Shown here piece by piece: positions 47,045-57,650 of a stretch of DNA of 64,000 nt (position 1 is its first letter; each line of letters starts with the position of its first letter). The notes below the pieces were generated by a model that was not told where the DNA came from, did not search any database, and saw only the letters and a program-made list of their open reading frames with translations. This DNA comes from Amylostereum areolatum (taxonomy: Eukaryota > Basidiomycota > Agaricomycetes > Russulales > Stereaceae). The stretch is from positions 1 through 64,000 of the forward strand of contig SAXG01000056.1 of assembly GCA_012932865.1 (NCBI GenBank). The letters are read 5' to 3'. The position numbers and the translations under genes are program-made.

Positions 47045-47534
47045 AGACTACCACAGACGGTTCTGTTGTGTTATACGGTGGCGGGTGCCCACCCACCCTA
47101 TTCCTTCTTTTCGACTCGGGTTTTCCTGTCCCGTACCACCGCTCCCTTCACCCTGTCCTGTCTTTTGCTTTCTATTTTACTCGCTTTGCTCTATAGTTTT
47201 TACCCGCGTCTTAGAGGAATTGAACATCCCTTTCTACGTACTGTTTTAGTTGCAACTTACGGTTCTTACATTTTTTGTGGCATACGCGCATTCTCATTTT
47301 CGCAACTCTTCATCCTTTCGCACCCTGCTCATCTTCCTCTCCCTGCCCACGGTTTCCTTTTCTGTTTCCTTTGTCACCCCCTACCCCCCGGAATATCAGC
47401 ATGGTATTAGGATGTCCTTTTGAGATGATGGAACTATCTATATGTACAATGGGAAGGATAAGCAACGAAGAGAAGGTACTGTATTGAATTCATAAAAGTG
47501 CAAACAAGAAATAACGCGACGTTTTCCCACCCGC
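47045..47534. other. Intergenic, convergent 3' ends
   Basis: 490 bp between the Ser/Pro-rich gene and the SLA2 stop. Strongly pyrimidine-rich (C/T runs at about 47090-47390) on the plus strand, consistent with a 3' UTR. No gene. Confidence 0.5.
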
Positions 47535-50500
47535 TCACTCGGTCTCGTTGGTATGGTACCCTGCCCTGCGCATGGCGCCCAAACGGTGTCGTGCGGCTCC
47601 AAGGTCCTTCTCGAGCTTGAGGATCTCGACCTGCTGCTCCATCTCCGCCCTCTTGAACTCGAGCGTGGCCATCCCGGCGTAATCGACGTTCTCCTCCTGC
47701 GCCTGCCGCGTGGTGATCGCGCGCACCTGCCGGACGAGCGCCTTGCACGCCTCGGTGACCGCCTTGGCCGCGAGCTCGAGAGTCTCCTGGGTCTTGGACA
47801 TCAAGTTCGCCTTGACGCGCGATGCGGCAACGAGCTGAGCCGTCGACGCCGCCACCTCGTTCGACGCCACAATGAGCTGCTCGAGCGAGTGCGTGCCGGA
47901 CAGCACACCGTCCGCGCTCTCGATGAGCGTGGTGGTGGCAAACGCGACCGAGCGCGCGGCGGAGATGAGGCCCTCCGTCCAGCGGTTGTTCTTCTTGTAG
48001 AACTGCTGGCTCGTGCTCGAACCCTTGCCCTGCGCGACGATCTCCTGCTGCGACGCGGTGGCCGCCTGGATGAGCCGCCCGATCGCGTTCGTGATCGCGA
48101 GCGCGGCAGCGAGGATCGAGTCGTGCACTTGGATGTCGACGGCGTTGAACCGGCTCGTGTCGCGCGGACGGGCCATGAGTTGCTGCAGGCGTTCCGTGGC
48201 CGCCTCGATCGCCTGGGCGGCGCCCAACATCTCCCGCTCGACGAGGTCGCCGATGTCCCCGCTCGCTTTGGCGAGGTTCGCCTTGCCCTTGGGAATGATG
48301 GCCTCCACGGTCTCAGACAGTTTGTTGAGGGCACTGCGAGTCTCGCCGTTGTTGCGCATGGCCACGGAGGTGCGCTGACTGGGATCGACGAGGTCCAGCT
48401 TGTACGACTGCAGGTTGAGGAAGAAGCGCAAGCCCACGTCGCCGGCCGCTTTGGCGACGTTGACGAGTTTGTCGGAGGCATCGTCGTCACCAGCCAGACG
48501 CGTGATACCCTTCACACTTGACAGCGTATCCGCGAGCGCCTGAGCGAACTCGTTGGCACCGGTGATGACGGCAACATGCTCGCCTCCCGGCTGGCCCTCG
48601 ATGTAGAGGTTGTAGATGGTCGCGAAATCCGTGGCGTTGCTCAGAGTCTTCTCTATCACAGACAGGGTATACTCTGGTGTCGAGGTCTGGTTGCCGGCCT
48701 GTGTCGGGGATTCGAGCTGATAGATAGAATCGTCGACCTTCTGTACGCAGGCCTGAAGAATAGAGTCTAAAAACGGGTTAGATCAACTAGAGCTTGCAAG
48801 TGTGCATAAGTGGAGACGCGCCAATGATCTGGTTGAGCTTCTTCCTGTTGTCCAAAATGAGTGTGTCAATCTGAACATTCGTTGCTTCTTCCGCGTAGCC
48901 TTGGGTCTGAATGTACATGAGATAGACGTCACTTAGAAGTTGCTACCACCATACCTGTTGAGCGTCGGAAAGTTGTTGAATGGTACCGTCCAGACCCTCT
49001 TGCAAAATGGCGATTTCTTGGTCCTTCTCCTCGCGCAATCGTTCCACGTCTCCAGCCGCAGAATCAAGTTTCCGGAGCAGATCATCGATTTGGATTTGTT
49101 TGGACTGTTCATTGCGTTAGTAGTGTGCGAGGGCAAAAGAGTCTTGCCACTTACGCGAAGGGAGTCCTCGAGTTCGGTGATTTGCCGATTGTACTTGGAC
49201 AGCACACTGGACACTTCTGAGCTCTTGGATCGTGACGAATCCTCCGCACGCTCGTGTGCGAAGCTGATCTCACGGCGAAGGCGGTCAATCTCGTCTTTGT
49301 GAGACGCTTTCTGGCGGTCGACGTCGAAGCGAGCACGGTCTCTCTCACGAATCATGTCAGCGAGCTCGAGGTTCTTGGCTTTGAGGTCGCGTTCCATGCG
49401 TTCCATGCGATCTATGGCTTCCTGCGCAGAGTTCGCCTTGAGCTGGAGCTGCTTGAATTTGGAAAGCATGTCCAAGTGCTCAGTACGAAGCTGGCTGTAG
49501 AGCTTAGCAAGAGCCTCGTATTTGTTGCGCCACAGAGTGACTTGGTCTTGCAGTTGCTTGATTAAGTCATCCTTCGACGCCATTTGGGAGCCGACATTAA
49601 CAGAGACGGCACTCAGTTCACCCTCCAATGCCTTGACTCTCTGCGATGGTGTGAGTTCCAGCCGCATGGATGAGGTGCGCGAAACGTACCCTATCGTACT
49701 GCTCCAGGAGCAGTTGATCACGTTCAAACTGCCCTCTCATGGCTAGAAGTTCTCGTTCAAGCTCATTCTGACGCTGGGCTGCCTGGTTGTTAAGCTGGTA
49801 AACTTGCTGCTGCAAGAGCTGCTCCTGAGCCAGTCGTTCCCGCTCGGCTTGTTCGCGTTGACGTTGTTCAAACTCCCGTTGCTGTTGCTGTTCCATTTCC
49901 AAACGGTGCCGTTCTTCAGCGTCACGTTGAGCACGTAGAGCGGCCTGCTGATCTTCATACTGTTTTAAAAGACGAGCTTGCTCGTTGATCGCAGCCGCAT
50001 CAGGCGATGGGGCAGCCGGTGGTGGAGTAGGTGGCTTCAGCGCTGCTGTTGTTGGTCTAGCTGGTAAGTCAGGTGCACCACCGCTGTCAAGGAGATTTGG
50101 CGGCTCCTACGAGGCATGTCAGCTCGCCTGTGAACTTAGCAGACGAACAATTGTACCTGTCCAAGTTTGGGAACGTTGATCAACCCAGTCAAATATTTGA
50201 GGTTGGAACATTCGTAATAAAATTTGCGAAGGCTGTAGTGTTGGGCGTTGTAACGTTCCCTGAGCGGCTGTAGGGCATCGGCATCGTCCGTGCCTATGGC
50301 AAGCCAATTGAGACACCGGGAACGCCGTGGATCAGAGTTAACACGTACGACGGTGCATAGCACGCAACATGCTGGTGATGAAGCGATAGATGCCCCAGCT
50401 TTCCTTCACGAGGGGGACCAGTGCTGAGATTCGGCACTCGTTGTTGGCAGAGTGGCGGAAGTGCGCGAAGACAAGCTTTTGGAACGATTCGATCTGATCC

Positions 50501-51306
50501 TGGAGACCCATGAGGTCGGAGATGGTTTCATACCTAAACGAATGTTCACTCGGCCCTTCTTGATGTATACAGAAACCACTCACCCTTCGTTTGGATCATC
50601 GATGCCCTTCAGTGTGATATACTCCTCGTATTCGAATAGACCGTTGAACTCGGGTCGGATGCGATGGAATCGGAGTTTCGCCAACAAGAATTGGACGTAG
50701 GTGCGAATTAGAGGGGCGTAACCTTGCTGTAGTGTTAAAGATTGTACATACAATGACGAGACAGAGTACGCACCTCGCCCTCCATCCTGACCGGTACGAC
50801 CACAGGTCTCGAGCCATCCAGTCTGACTATGTGCTTCCTTGATCGTCTAATGGCCAGGTTGGATCACACAGTAGCGGTAAATGAGATAACTACTACGCAC
50901 GTTGGGATGTCCTTCCTGCAAGACCTTGTGAACTGTAATGAGAGCCTTGAAAGTCTGAACCTCATCAGCCAAGATAGGTTGAACGCGCAAGCCGTTCCAG
51001 AAAGAGATGGACGAGTGGTAATCCCAAGTGAATACGATTGCCTCTGTGGCAGCGTCATGAGCGTATTCTGCATTGTGTGAAGGCCATACTCACTGCGAAC
51101 GTGTTTCTGTTTGGGTGCAGTCTCCTCGGGACTCGTAGCCTTCTTGATGTTGACTACCAGTTCCTGTTCTGCCTTGTCCTTGTCCACAGGCCGCGTGGGG
51201 TAATGTACATCGTCCTCGATGTCGAACGCTGCTGGACGCCGATTGTACGACCTGTCGCAAGATCATCAGAACATCGCACTGGCGAGAGATGAGAGGACGC
51301 GTACAT
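47535..51306 (-). CDS. SLA2: Endocytic adaptor SLA2/End4/HIP1R (ANTH, coiled coil, I/LWEQ)
   Basis: Links clathrin-coat membrane sites to actin during endocytosis. The start codon appears split by an intron: AT at 51306-51305, a 53-bp intron (51304-51252), then G plus SYNRRPAAFDIEDDVHYPTR. The ANTH domain follows: NIKKATSPEETAPKQKHVR, SISFWNGLRVQPILADEVQT, FKALITVHKVLQEGHPN, YVQFLLAKLRFHRIRPEFNG and FQKLVFAHFRHSANNECRIS. A Pro-rich linker and Gln-rich coiled coil come next (EMEQQQQREFEQRQREQAER, then WRNKYEALAKLYSQLRTEHL). The C-terminal I/LWEQ (THATCH) actin-binding module is one clean exon with NAAADFATIY-like start, NLQSYKLDLVDPSQRT, SGTHSLEQLIVASNEVAAST and VKANLMSKTQETLELAAKAV, ending at 47535. 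About eight introns. Head to head with SURF1. Confidence 0.95.
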
Positions 51307-51527
51307 AGCTTGCAAGTGGAGAACTGCTCAAAGCCGCACGCTGCCACAAGTGAAGGAGTATGTACGGCTGTGTCAATGTCCGCGCAGCGATCCGGCGAGC
51401 CACGTGGGAACCGAATCCCGAGGAGACCGTCTAACATTTCGCGAGTCTCGACTGAGCCGTGACACCCTGCCAGTCGGGCTCACTCATCGCACCGGAGCCT
51501 CGTCTACCCTCGTTTCTTTTGCCAGCT
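51307..51527. promoter_or_regulatory. Bidirectional SLA2/SURF1 promoter
   Basis: 221 bp separate the two divergent start codons, so core promoter elements of both genes must overlap or lie close together. No TATA box seen. Confidence 0.6.
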
Positions 51528-52546
51528 ATGAACTCGTCCTGGATGAAATCGTCTTTCGGACCCTTTCCTCGTCGCTTTGTCGCCAAATACGCATTTCGCA
51601 CCTTCCGAGCTCAACACACCGAAGCTGCACACTACTCTGCCCGGCGTCAATCCTTCTTTAACCCCACTCTCATCGTCTTGGGAGTTATTCCAATCTTTAC
51701 ATTCACTCTTGGAACGTGGCAGATTCAACGTTTGAAATGGAAAGTGTCCCTCATTGACGAGCTCACGGAGAAACTTCAAAGGGAACCAATGTCCCTCCCT
51801 AATAAAGTCAAGTGCGTCCTATTGACATCGTACGAAGAGCCTAAGGCTCACACTATCCAGCACTGCCGTTATACCCGATTTTCTCTTCCGTAAAGTGGTT
51901 GTTCGAGGACGATGGGATCATGCTCGTTCCATGCTCTTGGGTCCTCGCGTGCGGGACGGCAGTCACGGCTTTCACCTCATCACCCCGTTAATTCGAGAAA
52001 ATGGCACCACCGTCCTTGTGGATCGTGGCTTTGTTTCAGATGAACACGCGAACGATAAAAATCGCGCGAAAACTGGAGATGATGGGTTGGTCGAGGTCCT
52101 CGGGATGCTGCGAGCATCCCAGGCGCGTAACAACTTTACACCAGATAATCACCCCGAGAAAGGAGAATGGTACTGGGCAGATGTGGATGCAATGGTGGCA
52201 TACGCCGGTGGCGATAGCGCAAACGTTCAACCTGTGTTCATTGAGGAGCTCTTTGGTATGTCGTCTGTCACCGTCTCAGAAACATGGTTTACTGATTCGA
52301 TTGCAGAGGGACACGCTGGCGACGCATCATGGAGGGTGTCACACGGTATTCCGGTGGGGAAACCTCCTATCGTCGATATTCGAAACTCGCATGCTTCGTA
52401 TGCCGTGACATGGTTGGTTCAGTCTGCTGATTTCCTCCTTACGCCAACTTATGTCTCTCAGGTACTCGTTATCCGCGTTTACCACTGTCATGTTTGTACG
52501 GTTGTTGCTCAAGCAACGACGTGCATTTTCTCGCCTTCCGCGATGA
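51528..52546 (+). CDS. SHY1: Cytochrome c oxidase assembly protein SURF1/SHY1
   Basis: Mitochondrial inner-membrane assembly factor for complex IV, acting on the COX1 module. ATG 51528 starts a basic presequence (SSFGPFPRRFVAKYAFRTFR). The first membrane helix is in FFNPTLIVLGVIPIFTFTLG, followed by the family motif TWQIQRLKWKVSLIDELTEK. After an intron: VVVRGRWDHARSMLLGPRVR, GFHLITPLIRENGTTVLVDR with GFVSDEH, and GEWYWADVDAMVAYAG, all SURF1 landmarks. Another exon gives HGIPVGKPPIVDIRNSHASY and AVTW. A 49-bp intron then leads to the second membrane helix YSLSAFTTVMFVRLLLKQRR, with stop TGA 52544-52546. The two-helix layout and length (about 285 residues) are normal. Three introns, all in frame. 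Confidence 0.92.
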
Positions 52547-52970
52547 GCTGTAATTCTATCTTATTTTCTTCTCTCGTTGAACTGGGGTCCACTACAATGC
52601 GCCAGTGTCGTGCGTTCAACCAAACAGTGGTCCATTGGATTGTAACGCCGGGATAATTTTTATGAAACAAAGGGACTGCACTTTTTGCCTCGTGGCCACC
52701 TGCAATAACAATGGATAGATGATGGCTTCCGTTGGCAATGCTGTCGAAGTATGTGGCCATATCCTTAATTTGCATTGTTTCCTCATTGTCCTCATCCCAC
52801 CCGCGCCTTATGTGGCCTCTGGATGTCCGTGTGTCCTTTCCGTGGCACCGGTTTTAAAGAGGGTGCTGTTTTCTTGCCCTTCGTGCCAACCCATCAACCC
52901 CTCCGGTCGTCTCCTCGTCCACACAGCACCCTTACCAGTTTCCCGGTCGCTGTTTCAGGATCTCCCCGTC
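52547..52970. other. Intergenic
   Basis: 424 bp between SURF1 and the next gene. A minus-strand frame of 88 codons (52509-52775) overlaps the SURF1 3' end but has no recognisable family, so nothing is called. Confidence 0.4.
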
Positions 52971-53932
52971 ATGTCGTACACCCCATATCATCCTACAGCT
53001 GGACCACAGCCTTTCCCGTATCCTCTCAATATCCAGCCAGGGTTCGGGGAGTATCGCCAACGTAGATACGTTTCTCTTTCATCGCAATCACAACGGCAGC
53101 AAGATATAGCCGATGCTCATTCGGCAGGACGTCGCCGTCCAAGGACCCAAACGCTCTCCCCGGAGTATGGAGTGACCCCAAGTGGGAAAAGGGACCGGGG
53201 CGAATGTATGCCCTTCACTATCACTCTCAGGGGGCGGTATCGGACGTCCTGTCCTCTAGATACAGGCACTTGGATTCAGGCTGAGCAGGTACAACACCAA
53301 CGTGCATATGCGCACTCACGAAGAACTTCTTTGAGTTCAACCAACACGATCCCGTTTGTGAATTCCCCTCCTGCTACCCCCTCTACAACTAGCAGTGTTT
53401 CTCTGTCTCCGGAGTCGCCTCACTGGAACGAGCCCTACTTTCACCAGACATTTCCGTTGTCGATGGCAACTGGTGAGCGTTTTGTGTGGGAGGATGCTTT
53501 TTGTGAGTTGTGATCTTGTTTGGGAGGTCGTTCCCCAGGTTGACGGTGTGTGACGTAGGTCCGAGCGAGACAATGTCCCATCCGTCGCGAGACTCGGTTT
53601 ACAATGCGTCCATGGAGGATACTGTCGTGGAAGAGAGGAGACCGCGCAAGCCTCGGATCCGGCCGCCCACGCTCCTAAACACCCTCACGGCCAATCGCAC
53701 CCCATCACCTCGATCTCCACCACCGGATGCGTACCCGCTTCCCACTTCGCCCACCAAGCGACTCGCACCTCTTTCTCGCTATAATCCCTTCACTCGTGCT
53801 CGCTCAGAATCTCTATCTTCCGTCGTCGACGAGACTAGAGCTGCCGCTGTTATGTCTACTCCGACGCCTCCAAGGTCCCGAAGGCAATCGACTATGTCGA
53901 GTTCTTTCTCATATAGGGATGGCCGGTACTGA
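52971..53932 (+). CDS. Unrecognised Ser/Pro-rich protein
   Basis: Start chosen at ATG 52971 (MSYTPYHPTAGPQPFPYPLN), the first Met that gives a typical N-terminus; the open frame extends upstream without an obvious better start. About 300 residues in two exons, with an intron from GTGAGTTGTG (53505) to GACGTAG (53558) joining EDAF and PSETMSHPSRD. The protein is basic and disordered: RRRPRTQTLSPEYGVTPSGK, NSPPATPSTTSSVSLSPESP, a somewhat ordered segment HWNEPYFHQTFPLSMATGER, then RPRKPRIRPPTLLNTLTANR and KRLAPLSRYNPFTRARSESL. It ends at TGA 53930-53932. No domain recognised. Proline-directed phosphorylation sites are frequent. Confidence 0.65.
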
Positions 53933-54220
53933 ATCTGGCCGCCATATGGATATCAAATAGGATGATTTGACTCAATGCTGGATGGCTTGTGGAGCCCTCC
54001 TTGTAGCCTCACTTAGATAAACTGCGTCGTCCGGTGTTGTAAATGTAATAAATCATTCCATGATATCTAAAATGCAAATGACTGAAGACGAGCGGTCTTC
54101 GAAAGCACGTGATTCGTAGCACGCAGGCATCATGCTCAGGTCATTGCTGTTTCGCTCACTGCTCAAAGTACCCCGCTCTTCTGGTCGCATCGTCAAAGAA
54201 TTATCACTTCTCCCGGCCTT

Positions 54221-57200
54221 ATGGCCCCACTGGAGCCTTTTAATCCGCAAATTACCGACTCCTCTGCCTCAATCGGAAGACAGTCCCATATCCACTTCCC
54301 TGCCGAAAAGCGACCCCCGGTTTCCGCAGAGGCACCATCGCCCTCCAAGTCATCCCCCATCGGTTTAGGGCTACCCTCGTCTCTAAGGACTCCCTCTGTG
54401 CATGGCTCTGCATCTGCCGAGTGGCGCGACGCCGACAAGCGTCGTCGCGTACGATCGACCAACGGCTCTGCAACGGGATACTCAGGAAGTAGCAGGATCG
54501 TTACACCCCCCAACAACCTTTCCCGTCGACGAACCATTACAATGGACGCTAATGGAAAGGCGTCAAGCGCTGACAAGGGCCGCTGGGTCACCACCAATCC
54601 GCTGGCAGAGACGGATGATTTCGAGCCTGGCGTGTTCTCAGACGAGTACGACTTATGTGCGTTGTGACTATTTCCACGAGCGGTCCGATCTCTGACACGC
54701 TGTTCACAGCATATGAGGGCAGGTGCTCACATTAATACCGCCTGGTCTTATCCTCAGCGCCGTTGTATCCTATTCTAGACCCAACGATCCTCGAAGAAGT
54801 TCAGCACGCACTCAAAGTCAAGATGCGTCGAGAGTCACGCATACAACCCATGCGTCCCAGTGGCTCGTCGTTTTCTTCGACATCTTCTGCACTTCAGCCC
54901 ACGGCCAACATATCCAGTCCTGCCATGACCCGCCTTGCGAAACCTAGTCTCGAGTCGGAATTAGACTTTCGGCCGTCTGTTGGAGCTGATTATCTTCATC
55001 CAGTCCCTCTGTCATTTAATCAGGGTGCAACCCTCGACTGGGGTATCTCGCATCCAGAAGACGATAAAGCTGACAAGAAGTGGCCGATATCTATGCCAAA
55101 GCGGAGGACCCGGGAAAAACAGCCGATGATCGTGGACAAAGATGTGCTAGAAAAGCAGGAATCTCTGTTTGCAGGTGAGGATACGAAATGACTATCAATT
55201 TCTGCACAGTTAACAGGATGGCCAGAGAAACTTATCAGGATCAAAGCATCAATAAAGCCGCACACGGCGAGGAAAGTGTCCGTTGTCAAGGATCAATTAA
55301 ATCGACGCTATGATCTCCTTTTTACCGCTTTGGAACGAACAAGAGAGCCCATCAAGCTTTCAAGGGCGGTGGAGTGGTACTCGAAATTGGATCCTGTTCT
55401 CCAGACGTCGATGGACGAACTTGATCCCTTTTCCTGGCTGAAACATCTTCGAGACAGAAGGACTGCTCGCACAGGTCGTCGACTTCCCTGGCACTTATCT
55501 GCTCTCATTGTGGAGGAGTATGTCAAAACGCATTCACGACAAGACTCCATGATCACCATCCCCGAGGATGGCTTTGCGTTCAATTCGCTGGATTACTCGC
55601 CGTCTCCGGACCAACGTCCATCCCCTTCGTATTCATCAAGCTTTGAGATCTCCCCACACCGGCCTCTTGAAGCCTCTCTGTCTAGACGACGTTCTCTAGA
55701 AGGACACGTTTCCTTCGAACCTATCATCGAGGCTTCCAGCAAATCCCCAGCGAGCGCCAAGGATTCGCATCGAAGTTATGACGGCTACCTACGTAGCAGG
55801 AAGTCTCCAATGACTGAATCGCCACGGAGCTCCATTTACAGCGTGTTCGGGGGGTCGCATCAAAGTCACAAAGACGGGGTCTCACCGGCCAGCAGTCGTG
55901 TGCACATTCGGGGAATCGGTGCTCGGCCTCGTGGAATTGGCAACGAGAGCGATGGTGCATCTTCTTCACACCAATCCCAATCTGACGATTACCGGTCAGA
56001 GGATAACGGGAAGAAGAAGTCGCGGAGACGCTTTTTCCGTCCAGCGGAATTAGATCTCGTGTCGCGAACACAGACAACACAGCTATCTTCTGAAAGGCAA
56101 GCAGATGATGGTGACGACCAACTGGCACCGGGGGAATGGACATCGACGGTGAGATCTGCCGGCGGAAGCGGAATCTCGACTGCCCGAGCAGTACAGGAGG
56201 AGTTTCCTTCTTCACCGGACCCGGGTGTGCACACAACATTATCTCGTCCCATTATCGAGAGAAGAAACTCCCGTATTCTTCAGCTTCGTGGATACCGGAC
56301 GTCTTTACCATCTCCAAGGCCTCTATCCTTCCGCGAGGAGCAATTCAGGAACCATGCAGATGAAGAGCACGAGTATCGAGAGTACGAGCGTCGGGCGCAG
56401 TAAGTCGGTTCACAATGTCAGTTCTGACTAGCTTATGCAAAAGAAATTCAGGTTGCTCGAGGATGCCACTGCTCAGAACCAACGCAACCGGCAGTTGTTG
56501 CAACGTGTATCCCTCAGTGTCAAGGAATATGAAGCCGTGCAGTCAAGAATGTCCAAGGCTTTGGGACTGACATACAAGTCTTTACCTCAAGACTTGCTGG
56601 ACGCATTATCGCACGACCCCGCTGTCATTACCGGACACACACGATCCTTGAGAGGATGGAGGGCTGTAGAGAATGTCAACGACAACATTCAGAACCAGAC
56701 GGAGACGATCCAGCATTTCCTCCAACAGAACTCCTTAGGAAAGGTTCCTCGACAAGCTAGCATCTTAGATAACCCTTTAAACTCTCTCATTCGAGCTCTG
56801 GAGATACTCGAAAGTCGCAAAACAGGTATCGTGGAGAAAGCAAAGGAGGTCGCCGAGGTCCTTGCCCGCGTCAAGAAGCTTCATGCGTCAGTGAAGAGCG
56901 AGTATAACGACGCCGTAACCCACACTTCGGCGGTCTATCCCGAGGTACTGATGCATTGTTCAGTTGTTACTCACCGCTGACTGTGTTCAGTTATCACATA
57001 TAGTCGCCTTGGAAGAGAGCTATAAAGACCACTATCAACAACTCTGGGAGTTTGGTATGGACGCTCTCACCTTCCTGCTTGACACCGTTACGCCCTTCTG
57101 GAGAAACTACGGGAAGATCATCGGTGTGGACGTGCAAGATTTCCTAATCGTACCGTGGTACAGAAACGAATTCACGGGGGAGGCTAAACGGTATCCCATC

Positions 57201-57485
57201 ACCAGTCTTCCGAGACGGTCCCTTCGACATTGGGTTGGCCTCATTCTGTTTTTCTTCATTACATTCTCCATCGTTCTCCTACAAGGACGTGCGGCATTGA
57301 CGTTCTGCTCATGGTTCCCCCCTTCGTTCATAACGAACCTTGGCTTGCAGTGGTTATCAATGCCGGCGTTTGGGATTATCGCACTGATCCAATTCTGCGC
57401 TGTTTTGGTAGAGGCATCTGTGGTCATCACCCAGCTGATAGTTGTGCTCTGGTGGATCGCGTGGTGGGCTCGAATAGTAAATTGA
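54221..57485 (+). CDS. Large fungal protein with C-terminal membrane anchor, unrecognised
   Basis: About 950 residues. ATG 54221 begins MAPLEPFNPQITDSSASIGR; the first 300 residues are disordered. After two introns comes a compact region: KLIRIKASIKPHTARKVSVV, RRYDLLFTALERTREPIKLS and WYSKLDPVLQTSMDELDPFS, with WLKHLRDRRTARTGRRLPWH. A Ser-rich linker with a basic patch (GKKKSRRRFFRPAELDL) follows. An intron with acceptor AATTCAG (56450) joins RRAQ to LLEDATAQNQRNRQLLQRVS, a helical region. The C-terminal exon reads LWEFGMDALTFLLDTVTPFW, NEFTGEAKRYPITSLPRRSL and hydrophobic helices VGLILFFFITFSIVLLQG and IIALIQFCAVLVEASVVITQ, ending LIVVLWWIAWWARIVN at 57485. The layout suggests a nuclear-envelope, ER or spindle-anchored protein, but that is inference; no family is named. 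Confidence 0.8.
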
Positions 57486-57650
57486 TAGCAACCGGATTTT
57501 TATTTCCTAGGACACTTTCCCCGCTTTACACACTATCTTTATTCGCACACGCGTTTTTGTAATTCTTCGTATCGGCCGTAGGCAAATGGATATACACTCG
57601 TTATTCGGAAGTCTGTACTCTACCTGATTATGGTATGGGGCTAGCACAGG

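Noticed and set aside
47553..48521. 322-codon plus-strand frame antisense to SLA2
   Set aside because: Arg/Leu/Asp-rich composition is the usual mirror of GC-rich third positions in the real minus-strand I/LWEQ exon.
52509..52775. 88-codon minus-strand frame (NARHWRIVVDPSSTREEN)
   Set aside because: Overlaps the last SURF1 exon antisense, has no family match and no splice extension.
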